The notes beneath the pieces are model-generated. The model was not told where the DNA came from and ran no database searches. It saw only the letters and a program-made list of their open reading frames with translations. Position numbers and translations under genes: made by a program. Below are positions 12,547 to 25,217 of a DNA stretch of 64,000 nt, one piece after another (positions within the stretch are counted from its first letter, which is position 1; every line of letters begins with the position of its first letter). The DNA is from Xestospongia muta (Eukaryota > Porifera > Demospongiae > Haplosclerida > Petrosiidae). The DNA lies in the NCBI GenBank assembly GCA_963693285.1, contig OY848920.1, positions 5,097,135 through 5,161,134 on the forward strand. Reading direction: 5' to 3'.

Positions 12547-14000
12547 GATAATAAGCCACTAGTATATTGCTCAATAATTCATATTAGCACAAGAAAGTTA
12601 TAAGGTCTTGTTGTTAGGTGAAGAAATCACTGAAACAATTTGGAAATCTTCATATGCTGTCCTAGAAATGTTGATAAGGGAATATGAGAAGTAAAAACAT
12701 GTATTTGTTGAGTACGTTATCTGTAATGGTCCTGGTAGAGTTACTCATACAATAAACTTTTCGTTAGTAACAATAGTAAAATTCATACCCAGAAATACTA
12801 AATATTAAAGGATACATATGCACTGGGCTTCAAAATGATATCCTGAATGAACCATTCCTGGATGTTATAAGTATCAAGAGATACTTGGTATTAAGGGATA
12901 CTTATGCATGCACTGGGCTACTAAGGATCTTCTTAGGATGTAATAACTATTAAAATATAGTATTAAGGGATACATATACACTCGGTTTCAAAATTAACTC
13001 CTGAATGGACCATCCTAGGATGTACTAAGTACCAAAAGATACTCAGTATTAAGTGATACATAGGTATGCACTGGACATCTGACACTCTCTATCCAAGAAT
13101 GTACTAAGATCCAATAATACAAGTGTTTATGGATACATATGTACTGTATATCTGTTGAGTATCAAGACTAAGGACGATCATAGCATATACTAAGTATTAA
13201 GAACATAGTATTAAGTGACACATATGCAATGGGCTCCAAAATGAATCCTTTAACGAAGCATCCCAGGATGTACTAAATACCTAGGAATACTCAGTACTAA
13301 GTGATACATAGGTACGTACTGGGTTCCTGACACTCACCATCCCAGGATGACTTAGCCTCTAGTAATACTAGTGTTTAGGGATATGTATGTTATGGGCTGA
13401 TGTATTGACCATCACAGAATGTACTAGTTAGTATGAATACTTAGCACTAAGGAATGTAAATATCTCTTGAGTTGGGATCATATCAAGATGTACCAGTGAT
13501 ACTTGGCATTGAGGAACATACATGTATTAAACATAGCCAGTATCAAGTTTAAGGATACTCAGTGTTGACATTGGCCCAGTTCTATGGACTACTTACTTAG
13601 TGTGGTGGGATATCTTTTTTGAATCTTAATATCAGAACAAGTAAAAAGAAAATGTTTGTTTAAAAACAATTATAGGACTGCCTGGTATGCCAAGTAAATT
13701 AAGTAATATACAACCTTTCACATGAACATTTGTTTCTAATCTAAGACTAATAGTCTTATATATAGGACCTTTGTTATTCCTCACATTGTTTACTATGATA
13801 ATATAAAACTATAAGTTAGTCCTGGTATATAGGTAAGAACTGGACTACTGACACTTGCCATCCAAGGATGTACTAACTATCTAGTGATACCAATGTATAG
13901 ATATATATATTTACTGAAAATTGACCATTCCAGGATGTACTACAGTTAGTATAAATACTTAGCACTAAGAATTGTGTTGCCATTGGTCCAGTCGTATGCA
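12547..14000. repeat. degenerate tandem repeat field
   Basis: Units of very roughly 70-110 bp recur, built on phrases such as ccaggatgtactaagtac, aagggatacatatgcactgg and ctcctgaatggaccat. Copies run through about 12780-13560 and 13830-13960, with single units at 8510-8660 and 11761-11830. A reversed field lies at 59480-60130. No coding potential is apparent. It lies within the intron between linker exon 14369-14425 and more distal exons. Confidence 0.7.
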
Positions 14001-14368
14001 CTACTTAGTATCCTGGGATATATAGGATTGCTAGTTAATACAAATGACAAGATGTGGCAGTACTGGACATCACTCTTTTTTGAAACTAAAGATCAGAACA
14101 AGTTAAATAAAATTGTTTGTTTAAAAGCAATTATAGGACTGTCTGGTATGCAAAGTAAATTAAGTAATATACAACCTCTCACATGAGCATTTATTTCTAA
14201 TCTAATACTAATAGTCTTATAGGACCTTTGTTATTACCACATTGTTTACTATTATAATATAAAACTATCAGTTAGTCCTGGAAAGAAGCTATAATTATAA
14301 TACTACAGTAAATTTTCAGTATAACAATTAACATAATGTATCAATATATTATATAGAAATTAAATTAC

Positions 14369-14425
14369 CTGAATCAGATATTTCAGTGTCAGGATTATGA
14401 TTAGATCGAAGTCTGCCAAATACTC
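14369..14425 (-). CDS. 19-codon linker exon after a death domain
   Basis: Acceptor catgtag and donor gtaatt bound a 57-bp, phase 1-1 exon encoding VFGRLRSNHNPDTEISDS after a split Gly codon. It is paralogous to the 14-codon exon at 8967-9008, with five extra residues. It splices in frame to the intact DD exon at 15434-15727 (ATT G|GA GTA). Probably a flexible linker between the DD and a following effector module. Confidence 0.5.
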
Positions 14426-15433
14426 CTACATGAACAAAACAAATTACAGATAATATCAATAATAATGATGAATTAATTAATAATAACCTAATGTTTGGAT
14501 ATAATAATTACAAGTGAATACAGTTATTAGTTATGTTGTTGTCAAAATTATATAAAACTATAATTAACTGAACTGTCGGTTCTTTCGTTCAAACCTAATA
14601 TTACATATTTTGGATCACATTTTCTGTATATATTACATAACTCTAATGTATCAGTAACTTGTACAATGTTATGTCTTAATTAACCAATCAGATCAATCCA
14701 TTATTAAGATATTTTGTTCTGATTTTGTTTTTATAATTCAGCATTAACACTAATTTCCTTAAGTATTCTAATTCTGACATATCGTTCTATAGTTGACAAA
14801 TGTGCTCACATATGATATCATGGACATAGCCAAATGTAGTAACTATTTTAAGTACAAGTTCTATGTCTACCTCTAAATCTTTAAAAATAATTCTTGTTTT
14901 GAAAAAAACATCAAATTTTACCTAAAATAATTCACCATTCAAACTTATTATACACAAATCTAATTAGCTAAATTTTTAGAAGTTTTATTCTTATTAACAA
15001 TATTAATGATGGGTGTGTCTAGAATATTATGGGGACTGCTATGATCAGCATAGATCTAGATTCAGAGACATTTACACAATGTACAGTTTCTATACATAAT
15101 AGTATAGTTATCTATAACATCTTTAACTACAACAGTAACTGTGAACTAAACAGATAAGAATTACTATCAAGTCAATATGTTGGTTCCATGTGTGTATATG
15201 TTATGAGACATATTATAAGATAGACACACCTTAAAATACAATAATGTTCATTTTAAATACCAGTACTACATACTACATGTATGTTGTGATGTATAGAAGT
15301 AGCTAACAAGAAACTATTTCGAAGTCTTTGACAACAAAATGATAACATTTTGTAAATCAAAATTTGTACTATACATTGTATTGACATTGACAGCATAATA
15401 TAAAAACCTCATTACTTAATAATAACAACTTAC

Positions 15434-15727
15434 CAATTTTAAGATATTTACGAATATGATCAGCTATATTGTTATTGTTATTAATAGGACTCTCGAATGC
15501 AGTAATCACTGTTTCCCAGGTAACAGTAGACGGTTGATTATCTTTCCAGATGTTGATGACTTTCCTCAATTTGTTTTGGTCATTCTCCTCACCTTCTTTT
15601 AAATCATCCAGAATATTGTGTTGTACTTGTAATGACACTCCAATATCATACCATTTATCTCTGATATCAAATAACCGAAAGAGTAATTCATCTTCTGCAG
15701 GGGTCTCCTTTAATATATTAGTAATAC
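15434..15727 (-). CDS. death-domain exon, intact
   Basis: A 294-bp exon, 98 codons, phase 1 at both ends (acceptor ttatctcag, donor gtaagt), with no internal stop. It begins GITNILKETPAEDELLFRL, continues with DKWYDIGVSLQVQHNILDDL and ends in VINIWKDNQ, VTWETVITAFESP and IADHIRKYLK. The six-helix DD pattern is clear: W-Y-x-I-G on helix 1-2, a K-L-x-x-V-I-x-x-W-K core and the W-x-T-V helix 5. Death domains recruit partners by DD-DD contact in cytoplasmic immune and apoptosis complexes. The neighbouring minus exons are the DD at 19823-20113 upstream and the linker at 14369-14425 downstream. The gypsy pol relic on plus separates the two DDs. This could be the second DD of one gene or the head of a separate gene. 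Confidence 0.75.
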
Positions 15728-16890
15728 CTGAGATAACAAGAAATCATTCTTATGATAAATGGTATCAACATAAATTGATTTAACATCTTTAAATCATCAT
15801 TTAAATGTATGTGGTATTATTAAGCGTTAATAAAAAAAAAATAATGATCAACAAATGTACATGTGGAATTGGAATATAAAATAGTAATTATATTTATAGA
15901 ATAAACTAGGACATCCAAATGCACTACTATTCTTTTTCTTTTAAAAACATTACTATTTATTATTCAATCACTTCACTCACACTGATCTAACAATTTTATT
16001 ACTTATGATACTATGGTTTGTGATTGGGTTTAAATAAAATATGTCATAAAACTTTTAAATAATATTGGATATTACACAATTTAGGGTATGTTTTGTTTAG
16101 GTTAATTATAAATTAGTTGTACATGTGTACATGTTATCAAGTAGTAATTTGTGTGTGTACTGTTGACATATACTAATATTAATATTGTGGGACAAGTAAA
16201 GATGACACTATTACTAACATTATCTTATAATTAACAGACAGTGTAAGAGTAGGTCCCCAGTATTTCTATATCAACATAGCTTGTTAATTACATGGAATTA
16301 TTAATTACTATTTCTTTTTAAGTCATTGTAATGTGAGCATTAAGTGACTCCAATAAATGACTGATTTCTAGTAGTTTCTACTTTGATAAGAAAAGTGAAT
16401 GATTTTGTTAAGGTACATGTATGTGTAAATTTTAAGCTCACTTTATAAATTATCTTGTAAGTTTGTCATAATAATATAGAAAAGATATATATTCTTATTA
16501 CTACATGGATATAGTATTTAAAGTCATTTTGATCATTGTAACTTAAAAAGCAAAGTATAATATTAACACTCTTTTTCATAGTAAACAGAGCTAATGTATC
16601 ATAGTTTGTGTCATTATAATAACAGAAAAGTATCCATGTTTTACTATTTTTTATATTATATAGAGACAATGATATAAACAGTAACTACAACACAGAGACA
16701 AAGTAGAGTTCTAAAACTTAGTCTCATACCCAGACATTAACGGAAGGTGAGGATGGGTTGTAATCTATCAAGCTAAACCCTCCTCTTTACTAATGCACAA
16801 CATTTAAAATGACAAAGTATCTGGTTATTTGTCCATCATCAACTGAAGACCCCTACCAAATGTTCAATCTGGGAAGTAACAAATCTGGGG
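15728..16890. other. DD-associated intron and flank
   Basis: The segment 15.4-16.2 kb matches 9.4-10.19 kb in the same orientation (for example tgacatactaatattaat near 10125 and 16165), showing that the DD exon and its upstream intron were duplicated as a unit. From about 16210 to 16890 I see no exon or recognisable element. Confidence 0.45.
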
Positions 16891-16899
16891 AATAACCTG

Positions 16900-18430
16900 G
16901 GATGTATGAACCTGAACAAACATAACTTAAAGATGCAGATTGATACAGGTGGAGCAGACTCTATTATCAGTGAATTGACTGATGAAAGCTCTGAACTGAA
17001 TCACCTCCAACCCTCCAACTGTATGACATAAAACTACGCACATACACTGGAGAGCAAACCAAAGTGTTAGCAGTCTGTATATCATAGCAAACTATGCAGG
17101 CACAAGAAGTACCCCCTCCTTGTGATGGCTGGAGAAGGTCCCTCATTCTTTGGCAGAGACTGGCTCCACAAATTTCAATTAGACTAGAAAGAAATTAGCA
17201 ACCATATCTTGTCTGTTCTGAACTTTTTCTGTCCTGATCTAGGTGTTATTAATCGTATTATTACATTTTAACCCTATAGCACAACTTTGTTTCACAAGGC
17301 AAGATCTGTTCCATACCTCTTACAAGAAAAAATGGAAATAAAGCTGGTCTCTCACACAAGGTGTCATTCAACCCGTACACTTCTCAAAGTGGGCAGTCCC
17401 TATTGTTCCAGCCCTGAAAGTCACAGCACAGTATACTAGAATCTCTTGCTTGAGAAATACCCTTTGCACATTCCTGTCAGGGGAAGCTATTACCAAATAA
17501 GATATGCCTTATGTATACCAACTGCTCCTATAAGATGAAAAATCAAAAGAGTATACCACTATCAGTACATACAAAGGTCCTTTTCAATAAAATACAATAC
17601 ACTACTATTTGGAGTCTCATCAGCACCATTCCATATTGCAATGTACTATGGACCACTTGCTTCAAGGTCTAAAGCATGTCACTGTTTATCTGGATGACAT
17701 CCTGGTAACAGGAATTTCTGATACTGCTCACATTATTAGTTTGGAAGAGGTATTGAAGTGATCACAAGCTGCTGGGTGTCTGATATGAAGAGACAAGTGC
17801 ATGTTAAGTTTCCTTAAATAAAAATATTTGCGATATTTAATTGATAAAAAAAGTCTTCACCCTACCTAAAAGGAACTATGAGCTGTTTGGAAGCCCAACC
17901 CCAAGAAACTTGACTAAAACTACTCAATTATTACAGCAATTATCTCACAAATATATCATCCAAAGTAAAATCTTTTTATTTTCTGTTACAGAAGATTCAT
18001 TCATGGCAGTGGGCGATCTCAGGAAGCTAAATCCTCCAGGAAGTCAAAGAATTACTCATCTCTCCTTGCCTCTTACTTGATCCAAGGAAGAAACTAGTTC
18101 TACTGTGTTTGGGGAAAGTTCTCTCTCATGTCTATGATGACAGTTCAAAACAGACGATTGGTTGCGTATCTCACACACTAGCTCTGGCTGAAAAAATATA
18201 TTCTCAGATGGACATGAAGTATTTAGCAATTATATTTCGAGTCAAACCATTCCATTAATATATCTATGGCCAACCATTCACATCATTGATGGATCACAAA
18301 CCCCTCATTCATCTGTTGAATGAAACTAAAGCAGATCCCATTATGGCCTCTGCACAATGTTGGTTCTTAATTCCGAATACCTACAGGTAGAAACTCTCCC
18401 ACTGACAGGCAAAAATATCATTGTAATGTA
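16900..18430 (+). mobile_element. decayed Ty3/gypsy retrotransposon, protease-RT-RNase H
   Basis: In plus-strand order I read an aspartic protease (MQIDTGGADSIIS near 16935, then GPSFFGRDWLHKF near 17140), a reverse transcriptase with VYLDDILVTG at about 17675-17710, and an RNase H block (LALAEKIYSQMD, KYLAIIF, GQPFTSLMDHKPL) near 18180-18300. The D-T-G active-site triad and the YLDD catalytic motif are both readable. The protease-RT-RNase H order and the DHKPL motif are typical of Ty3/gypsy. Many stops and frameshifts make it non-functional. No LTR pair, primer-binding site or integrase was recognised. It lies between two minus-strand DD exons, that is, in antisense orientation within a DD gene or cluster. 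Confidence 0.75.
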
Positions 18431-19822
18431 TTAAATCATTTGCCTCTCCTACTTTGAAGTATTATGTTTCTCATGGCTGGCCTTTCTCAGGTGTATACAA
18501 AGACCTAATATTCTATTTCTGCATAAAAATGAAATAAGTATTCAAGATGGCTGTCTCCTCTGGCTGTCTTGTATTATTGTTTCTCCTATTCATGATTGCC
18601 TTGAGTTACACAGATAAACTCTGATACGTCCAAAATTAAAAGCCTGTCAGTCACATAGGAAGTATTCTCCATTGCACCTCTACACCCTTGGAAATGGCCT
18701 CAACAGCCTTGGTCCTGCATCCATATTCATTATTCAGGTCACCTTTTCACTCTGCCCCAATGGTCATTGTCCAGTTGAACTATTAAACAAAGAATGAAAA
18801 ATGTATCAGGTTGTCTGATTTCCTGTTCTGCTACTATATAACTCTTCATTCTAGCAATAATTTATCTTCAACAGAATTGTTATTTGAATGACAGTTAAGA
18901 TCTCACCTGGATAATATTTTTCCAACAGTAGACAGTAAAGTTGTTGCTCAGTAGAATAATCAAAATAGGAAACACGATCATCATATAGTATCAAGAATGT
19001 TTTGTCTTGGAAATGTTGTTGATATTGTAAGAATATTACAGTCTCATGTTCTCTGTACAATCCTGGAATCATTACCCAGCAGACTGGTCTTGTCTCATAT
19101 AAAATACAGCTAAGCATTGGTAGTAACATTTGATACCAAGTGCATCATTAATATTGTCTCACGATTCTACTAGTGAACCTATATCAGACTTGTATGATGA
19201 TTCAAATTTTGTTAAAGCACCAAACAGATTGTCCACGTCCAGATGAAGTTGACTCACAATCAGATGTTCACCACTCATTCTGAATTCTAAAGGCTATTAT
19301 TTGTTATAATCCTTGCCAAAAATGAAGGGAGGAATGTACCATATTGGACAAATTGGCTCCTAGAACTTAGTCTGTTGTCTGTATATTTTAAATTAGTCTG
19401 TCTTTGTTACTGTGCATTGTTACTTTGGTACAGTGTATTGACAGTGACATTAGGTGTGGTTTATATTTAATTCAGTTCAATAAAGTTTACATCTATAAAC
19501 TGACTTAATTCCATTCAAAAAGGATTGCTAATGACCTTCATTATATGGAAAGGTCAGAACAAGACATTACTGCCTACAAACTGATCACAATTGATCATAA
19601 CAAGCACAAAACATTCCTGTGTTTAAATTATAACTGATACAATCAACATCAAACCACTTTGAAGTGGATTGAGACTAATTTGATTTTTCAATCACATTCA
19701 ACTGATGTACATTGTGTGTGAACAATGTTGATTATAACTGAATTGAATACACTTTACAGTAGTAGTCTGAACACCACTATTAATAACCTCATTACTTAAT
19801 AATAATAACTTATTACTCTTAC
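18431..19822. other. no gene recognised between gypsy relic and DD exon
   Basis: The minus ORF at 18851-19129 has no recognisable domain. The plus strand may contain further decayed gypsy sequence to about 18830. Otherwise I see only AT-rich non-coding sequence that would be intronic for a minus-strand DD gene. Confidence 0.35.
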
Positions 19823-20113
19823 CTCTAAGATATTGATGTATTAGATCAGCTATCTCCTTGTCATTAATAATAGGACTCTCGAATGCAGTAATCACTGTTT
19901 CCCATGTAACAAAAGATGGCTGGATATCTTTCCAGATGTTGATAACTTTCTCAAGTTTGGTATAGTTGTTGTCCTCACTTTGTTTTAAATTATCCAAAAC
20001 ATCATGAGGCACTTGAAATGATAATCCAATATCATACCATTTCTCGTTAAAATCAAATAAGAGATTGAATAGTTCATATCTTGTAGGACTCTCCTTTAAT
20101 ATACTTGTAATAT
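19823..20113 (-). CDS. death-domain exon, intact
   Basis: A 291-bp exon, 97 codons, phase 1-1 (acceptor ttatctcag, donor gtaagag), with no stop. It begins DITSILKESPTRYELFNLLF, continues EKWYDIGLSFQVPHDVLDNL and ends VINIWKDIQPSFVTWETV and IADLIHQYLR. It is closest in the window to the exons at 15.7 and 9.7 kb. It can receive the start exon at 20538-20547 (MAA, then G|AT = Asp), giving an N-terminus MAADITSIL that has no 2A segment. A promoter-like 5' exon at 21.6 kb lies upstream on the same strand. Downstream it may splice to the DD at 15.7 kb in frame, giving a tandem-DD protein. Confidence 0.75.
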
Positions 20114-20537
20114 CTGAGATAACAGCAAAACAATTATTATAACAAATTGTCATAAATCAATCCCATAAAACTATCATTTTAAATGTATGTGGTATTTTCA
20201 ACAAATGTACATGGAATTTAAAACAGAAAGCTGAATATAAAATTGTAATTTTATTTATATAATGAACTAGGACATTTACATGTACTACTATTCTTCTACT
20301 GTTAATAACATTTACTGTTTATCATTCAATGACTTCACCCACACTGATTTAATGAATTTACTACTTATAATACAATGGTTTGTGATTGGGCTATAAATAG
20401 AGTATGTGCTATAGCTTCTGTGTCAGACAAATACTAAATAAAGTGGACATTGAACACATTAGGGTGGGACTAATTATTAACTAGTAATACATGGACAGTT
20501 ATCTTTGTTACTGTCTACAATTACAATGATCATTTAC

Positions 20538-20547
20538 CTGCTGCCAT
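20538..20547 (-). CDS. start codon exon ATG GCA GCA G, phase 1
   Basis: On the minus strand the sequence reads aaaATGGCAGCAG|gtaaatg, a start codon in a fair context (A at -3, G at +4) followed at once by a phase-1 donor. Joined to the DD exon at 20113 it gives MAAD-ITSIL. The first exon upstream would run toward about 20600. This is an alternative to the 2A-encoding start exons used at 45 and 57 kb. It is inferred from phase only. Confidence 0.4.
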
Positions 20548-21576
20548 TTTAATGTAAACATACTCTCACAGAACTACTTTACAGTGAAGTCGAGAGCAAG
20601 TTACCTGACTTGTTAACAAGTGTCAGGCCAGCCCGAATGTTTATTCTAAAGTACCAATTCTTAATGTACTAATTCACAGATCTAAAAGATACAAAAACTT
20701 ATTATTAAATAACTTCATAATATAGTTAAATTAAAATATTAGATGATCACATATTTTTATAAACTGTTATATTTACAGTTACTATAGTAACTAACCTCAT
20801 TAATATTAGTAGTTAGTAACAGAATTATCATGAAAGCTATCTTAGAATGATTACTATAATTATTACATTTATAATCTTGTTATTGTATACAATAATTATA
20901 GTCTTGCTTTCACAATTTCCATAATAACTTTAATATCCAGTTATTAATAGACATATACATATAAGCTGGTCTAGTGGTCAGTGAATCTTCTATTTGTAGA
21001 GTGTCCAGTTACAAGTGGTAACTATATTATCATAGATATACATCAGATCCATATAAGGGATTTTTAAAGAGGGCTACATTTTTGATGTGTAGGTGTTATG
21101 AAATAAATCCCTACTCCTAAATATTCATTAGTGGCACAGCTACATATCTATTTTTATCAAGTGATGTTCATGTATTAATTAATATAGATAAGTATCCTCA
21201 ATGCTTTAAAAACATGGAAAATAATATTTGTCAAATCAGCACTTTGTAACAGTATTTAACAGTCTAACTAGAGTATCACATGCCCACAAGCACTCACAGA
21301 CAGATCAGTATAATAATTTATATGGTTATAAATTTTATATCCAGAAATGAGAATCCTCACAAACCAACCAAACATCATCTGTGTACCAGTGTAGCAAGTC
21401 TAACTATAACAACATCACATGCACAGATCAGTTCAAGAATTTTAACACCTTTAAAGAAGGGTTCTTATTAACCCATCAAACACTACCTGTGTACACGTCC
21501 TTCATGAAATAATCTGGGGAGTAACCCCAAACTCTCCTATTGTGAACATATAAAGAAAATATTAATAGGATCATAC

Positions 21577-21690
21577 CTTATTGCTTCAAGGACAACAATA
21601 CGACAGATCAACAACAACTAATAAAAACGAAGATTTGACTAAACAGTAAGTACAGTCTCTCTTAGGGCAGGTCTAACTATAGAGTTCTAC
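21577..21690 (-). promoter_or_regulatory. 5' non-coding exon and promoter-proximal segment, copy A
   Basis: The minus strand reads gagactgtacttac then, further on, attgttgtccttgaagcaataag|gtatga, ending in a donor at 21577. The same two blocks (gagactgtacttac and tgttgtcctgagaagc) occur in the plus-strand segment 56575-56670 and the minus-strand segment 39663-39790. Three spaced copies next to DD or FEM-1 modules suggest a shared first-exon/promoter cassette. No TATA box can be assigned confidently. Confidence 0.45.
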
Positions 21691-21699
21691 AGGCAAGCG

Positions 21700-23455
21700 C
21701 GTACATCTTAGTCAGCTATGACATCACTGATGAGTCAGGACAGACCACGTGAAAATGAATTCATAAGTTTAGGTCAGCGATCTTGACTCATAATAGCATA
21801 TTTCAGACTTTATATTATGCAGATTTATAATGATATTCATCATTCATTCAACAATAATATAAATCAATTATTCACCAATGTAGTAATTGTTATGATAAAG
21901 CAAGTTATTCGATATATATATATTATCCAATAAATTAGAGAGTCTTATAAATGAAACTTACACAAGTCAGAACATACATGTACAAGTGAGACTGGTGAAT
22001 ATATAGTGGATGATGAAACAACATACGAGATACTAGTTAAAAGCAGGATAGGACAGTCAATCTTTCTGCAGTTATCTGTGTCTGAATTTCTCTAGCTAGA
22101 CATAACTTTCTTCAGTGCTGATAAGTCTCCCATATGCCAACAGTACCCTTATTAATACCTGTACAACAATAAAACAAAAAAGGACAATATTATAAATATC
22201 TTATATATATATAAATAGATGTTAATATCACAAAGTCCCCATTATTTGCTTCTTTAGTCTAAGTTACAACTGCTTTGTGAGCTATATATATAAGATTTCC
22301 TATTCTATTGTTGTTTACTCAGGTAAATGACATATGCTACAATTGTATTGAATCTCGCATTAAGTATCTGAGACTTAGCGATGTCGTGACATCGGACATT
22401 AAAGTCATCACTTCAAGTAATTTGCATGGAACTGCCCATACCTAGGCCATAGTGAATTGAACCAATTTTGTTTAATTATTCATAATGTTGAAATCCCTTT
22501 TAAATTTGTAGGCATCCAGGCTGATATATGTGTCTACTGTTCAAAACGTAATGAGTTGAGAGACAATTGAAATCAACCTGAATCTGTGGAGAATTGTACA
22601 GTTCTTGGAGACCAAGTCCACATCTTAATTATATAATTATACTCTCACGTCAATGAATATATAAATCATTACTGTCTGGCAGACAAACGATTTGAGCAGC
22701 CCACAGAGTAATTGATAGAAAATATTTGAGGATTTGTGTTTTGGAAGGAAAATAAGAGAGACAGTACATATATCAACTCTGTTCTACTTCTTTGATCTAT
22801 TGCCACTTGTATCATCTGAGTATATAAAGGAAAATGCAATCACAACTGGATTTCTGCAGCAATCAATTTTTGATGATGTTTAGGAGTTGTGTACTCTAAG
22901 TATCTCTTTAATGCTTTTGAAATTTCTATATATTTTCACCAAAAAATTATATGACTAGCCTGGAATAAGTGCTCTTATTGATAGATTTAATCTAAATATT
23001 TGAAATGGACAGGAAGACAAGAGATGTTGACATCTCATAACTACCACAGACAATGTACATTGAAAAATCAGGATATAAAACAGAAACATCAGGACATGCT
23101 GACCACATTTGCTCAAAAGAAAATCAATTTTCAAAAGTTCCAGAATCCTTTTGATATAATCATTGGGTATTCTGTTATACTTGTGTATATTTTTAAAGCT
23201 AATCTTATTATAAAATAACAACATTTTACCATAAATTACTCCAGATTATCATGATGTATTGTAATGAAATCATATTGAAATATGTGTCCAATGTTAGTAA
23301 TTATCACTGATGCCTGATAGGGGGATGCCATCATTGAGTGTGATCTCATTGTGATGTGAATATTACAGTGGATCAAGGAAAAATATCATGTTTTTAACAA
23401 CAACCAATGAAATGCAGAATAATATTATTGTGTATAAACAGGTTGTAGTATAACA
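21700..23455. other. no gene recognised
   Basis: Opposite-strand ORFs overlap at 22955-23224 but neither shows a known domain or splice structure. The block upstream of 21.7 kb may hold promoter sequence for the minus-strand DD gene. Nothing further can be supported. Confidence 0.4.
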
Positions 23456-23459
23456 AGAA

Positions 23460-24270
23460 TGTATTTCTTGCCAGTTTTACACCTACTCAAATTTAGTAAG
23501 GTAGTCAAGAGATCAGTTAGCTTTAGTCTTTTTTTGACAAGAGGTCCTTTAAAAGCTGAGTTATTGGATAAGAACAGGAGTGGATTACTTTCCAGTCTTG
23601 CTATGGTGATTGTAACTTATATATAACCCATCCTAAACATTGTAGCAAACATTAAGAGCTCAACCAAATTCATACCATTTGTTGTCAATATCAGCTATTA
23701 GTTGAAATAATTATTTTCATTGGGAGCCTTCTTAAATACTTAAGAATTGAAGCATCTGTGAAATAGAAGGGATTAAAGTAACACCTGTTCAATGCAATAC
23801 ATGTATACAGATGCTTGCTATAGTAGCACTTTTGTACACATCTAATAGCTGGCAGGACACAAATAACAAAATCAGTGAAATAGTTATGTTAATAAAACTA
23901 CACTATATTTTAATTTAGTGGCAATTGCTAACAATGTATATATAATATAAATGCAAACATTGTCTAATTAGTTCAGCTCTATGGAAGCTGAGTGATACAG
24001 TTCAAATCTCAGACATACATGACAACTGATCATAGTGACTCTTCGGCATGGCCCATGCAGTGATACAATTGGGCATGGAACAGTGCTTTAATGCTTTATG
24101 TCTAAAGAATAGGGATCAGTATTAAATATGCTGATGTCAGACTGCCCCACTGAGCTTCTGTTGAGCTCAACAATATAATAAAGAAGCAACTGATAGTGTC
24201 TGGAATGTAGACAGAGTGAGCATTAATTTTATCATCAGGTGTAAGGACTATGAAATAGGTTTCAAATTAT
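23460..24270. repeat. direct segmental duplication, copy 1, with DD remnant
   Basis: This 0.8-kb block matches 29555-30330 in the same orientation at about 80-90% by eye (for example ctttagtctttttttgac at 23521 and ctttagtctttgttctg at 29602; gcattaattttatcatcagg near 24220 and cattaattttatcatt near 30302). On the minus strand at 23750-23600 it encodes a decayed first half of a death domain (LLIDIDNKWYEFG). Confidence 0.7.
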
Positions 24271-25217
24271 CATGGTTAAAATCTTATTAAAATAAAGATT
24301 TTAGGTTTTATATGTTAGTTACCTCTCAATGAAGCAATCAATTATCATACCTATATTGTATATTATTTAATTGAAAATAATTAAACAAGACTATAAGGAA
24401 TATATGCAGTTAATGAATTGTATTATAATTAAAGGACATTACACTCAGCCACGGGTAATGATTTATAATATTTCCAATCACAAGTGCACTTGTAAGTACA
24501 TGTATAGCTGACTACAATTAGTACTGTACACACACTATCATAGGAACACTGATATGTTACTTTGTTTATCCTTTAGTCTGGAAATGGCCCTAAACATGGT
24601 GATTTGTGAAAGTAAGTGTGTCTCTTAATCCCATATAAAAATTTAATTTTTTTCAATATTATAGTAGAGTAGGAAGATGGATAACATTTGGGGGAGGGGC
24701 AGTTGATTGTACTTGCATTTAAATTAATACTAACAGTTGGTATCTTCAACAAATTAAATGACTGTAGTATACTCAAACTTCAGAGGATGTGTGTCCCTCA
24801 TCTAAAGCTACTTTGAAGGTACATACCCCCTTCCCCCACTGTTTCTACTCCACTGAGTATCAACTAAATACTAACCAGTAATGTCTCCACATAATGTTCA
24901 TATTTCTTTACAACATTATACTATTATACTATAGATCTAAAAGGAACAAGTAAATTTCTTCTAGTTGCAGCATTTTCAGCTTTGTCATCAATACACAACT
25001 TTGTCTCGCGTTATATACATATCTAGCCTTGTGCTTTTCTGAGTCAGCATTTTAAAGTGTGTATTTGCCCTCCTTCCTCTTAACACCAGTTGTCGCACTC
25101 TGGACTTCTGATAGTTCTCTGAATGAGAGGTATACTTACAGTAGTCTAGCTAGCTAGACCCTCCTCCTTATTGATAAGCTGTCGGGTGGAGAAGGCGAAC
25201 TACACTTACTGAAACGT
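24271..25217. other. no gene recognised
   Basis: AT-rich sequence with a short polypurine/polypyrimidine patch around 24680-24840 (gggggaggggcag and accccccttcccccac). No exon or element is recognised. Confidence 0.4.

Noticed and set aside
17841..18080. Plus-strand ORF as an independent gene
   Set aside because: It falls between the RT and RNase H blocks of the decayed gypsy element and is a frame fragment of it.
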